NCBI GenBank assembly: GCA_013396525.1
Contig: VWYX01000757.1
Span: 70,092-134,091, forward strand
Reading direction: 5' to 3'
Source: Chaetorhynchus papuensis
Lineage: Eukaryota; Chordata; Aves; Passeriformes; Rhipiduridae
DNA length: 64,000 nt
A program made the position numbers and the translations under genes. The notes beneath the pieces were generated by a model, which did no database searches, was not told the origin of the DNA, and saw nothing but the letters and a program-made list of their open reading frames with translations. Shown piece by piece: positions 62,601-64,000 of the stretch (position 1 is its first letter; every line of letters starts with the position of its first letter).

Positions 62601-64000
62601 GTGAGAAAAAATAATCCCTATTCTTTGTTTGGTTTTTTTTTCAGTTTTCTTCTCAATTTTTCAAATACAGACTCACTTTCAAAGTTGCTTCAGACCAGAG
62701 GCTTACATTGGCAGAAGTTTATACTGGCAATGAGGCCATATTTTGCACAAAAGAAAATCTGACTGAAAACTTCTACTGTGAGAGATTTTGGGGAAAACTG
62801 TAATCCTATTCCTAAGCCTGAAACCTCTTCATTTTCATGGTTCTGATATGAAAATTCAACCTGCAGTCTCTAAATCATGAGAATTAGTAAAAAAGAAAAA
62901 AAACCCAGTAATATATTTCTTGCTAGCAAGAGCAATATCAGTAACTGATAGATAAGAGTGTCTTGAGTACTTTGTGTAATTCTGCCTCCTGAAAAAAACA
63001 AAATATAACATAATTTCACTTATTAGGAAAAAATACAAAATTATGGAGGCTTATTGAATATTCCACACAATTGTGCAAAAGCAGTTCACCAGACTAACCA
63101 TTGTGTATTTTTTCACAGCAGATTTTGCATCTGCTCAGTTTTTTGATATTTTCATAAAACAAATAAGGAAAGTAAATATCTGTGCTATTAACCACTTTTA
63201 TACACTACAGGCAGAACATGAGCAGTTTGCTTTACACTAAGGCATTGTCATAAGAAAGCCAGGGTTATGTTGGTTTCTTCCAACTGTTTTTAACTGGTGG
63301 CTGATACCAGTTGCCTCTGAAGACAAGATGTAGTCCTATTGTTGTAATGAAAAATTCTGTGCACATACAGTTCAATACACTGCAACAGGATTGCAGTGTA
63401 CAATTACTCTTGAATGATTTTGTTCCAAGTGGACATGAATTTCTTGAAGCTGAAGGGAGTCATTACAGTGACATAATGTTCTTCCCATTAAATGTAGTTT
63501 GATAGAATCCCACACCAGTGGTTTATTCATTCCTAGCAACTGGAGTTCTGTCAGGAGTAAATGATGTTCTGTCTTTGCATATCTAGTAATAAATTATGGT
63601 ACTTCTTATTGAAGATGGATAGGGTAATAAAAAACAAGAAAGAGTAAAGCATATATCTCAACAAAGCACCAAACCATATAAATGAAGAAAACAGGTATAA
63701 ACTGTTGGCAACAACAATAACATACCACCAAGGGCAAATTGTGCTATTTTTTTTTTTTTTTTAACAGGCTTTGTACCTATATTTCTCCTTTGGCAGTAAT
63801 ATTCAGGAAAGGTCTTCTCCAGTCTGATAGGAAAAATGTTGAATGGTAGAGGGTCTCAGGATTGCAATATATGCATGAAAAGTATTTTGGGGATACCTAC
63901 TCTTATTTGGAAATTACAGAGACATAATTCATGGTTTTCATCCTGTTTCTCACACTTGTTTCAGGTTTTTGTTTTAAGTTTCAGAGGTAGTGATGGATAC
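59642..64000. other. AT-rich DNA, no gene recognised
   Basis: Unique-looking AT-rich sequence to the window edge. Short frames (60-75 codons) have no motif and no splice context. A T-homopolymer run is at about 63746-63762. Nothing else is supportable. Confidence 0.55.

Overview
The window looks like nuclear DNA from a bird, most likely a songbird (oscine passerine). It is AT-rich and almost free of coding signal. Its repeats are the avian set: many 5'-truncated CR1 LINE copies, several avian-type endogenous-retrovirus LTRs that survive as solo LTRs, and one SINE with a tRNA-Ile-like head and a CR1-like tail. That architecture matches TguSINE1, described from zebra finch and its songbird relatives. 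I recognise no host protein-coding gene, rRNA, functional tRNA or CRISPR array. The long open frames are accidental or lie inside repeats. The window therefore reads as a gene desert or the inside of a very large intron.

Layout. 1-12 kb is AT-rich, apparently single-copy DNA with an (AAAAT)n microsatellite at 9.68-9.80 kb (one unresolved base) and a perfect 13-bp-arm hairpin at 10.49 kb. At 12.17-12.41 kb a short GC-rich island precedes a minus-strand LTR (12.66-13.10 kb). At 15.76-18.66 kb lie a 53-bp tandem duplication, a 3'-complete CR1 and a second, longer CR1 split by a 720-bp solo LTR with an exact GTGAC target duplication. 18.7-30.1 kb is mostly unique apart from a CR1 3' scrap at 22.1 kb. 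At 30.1-31.8 kb a possible polyadenylated transcript end abuts a putative 1.25-kb LTR. 32.9-33.4 kb is another CR1. At 35.7 and 39.6 kb there are two nearly identical 61-bp cores in direct orientation. 37.95-38.24 kb is an LTR fragment. 44.2 and 46.7-47.0 kb hold CR1 scraps, 50.35 kb a candidate small exon, and 51.7 kb an A/C-only low-complexity tract. 52.6-59.6 kb is a repeat-dense cluster (SINE, CR1s in both orientations, three plus-strand LTRs). 59.6-64 kb is again AT-rich with nothing recognised.

No genes act together here. The biology visible is transposable-element history: CR1 copies came first, an LTR element later landed inside one of them, and the LTR elements were reduced to solo LTRs by recombination. 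The points most worth checking are the duplicated 61-bp core, the 68-nt exon-like segment, and the possible transcript 3' end. Family names are from memory of consensus features, not from a database search.
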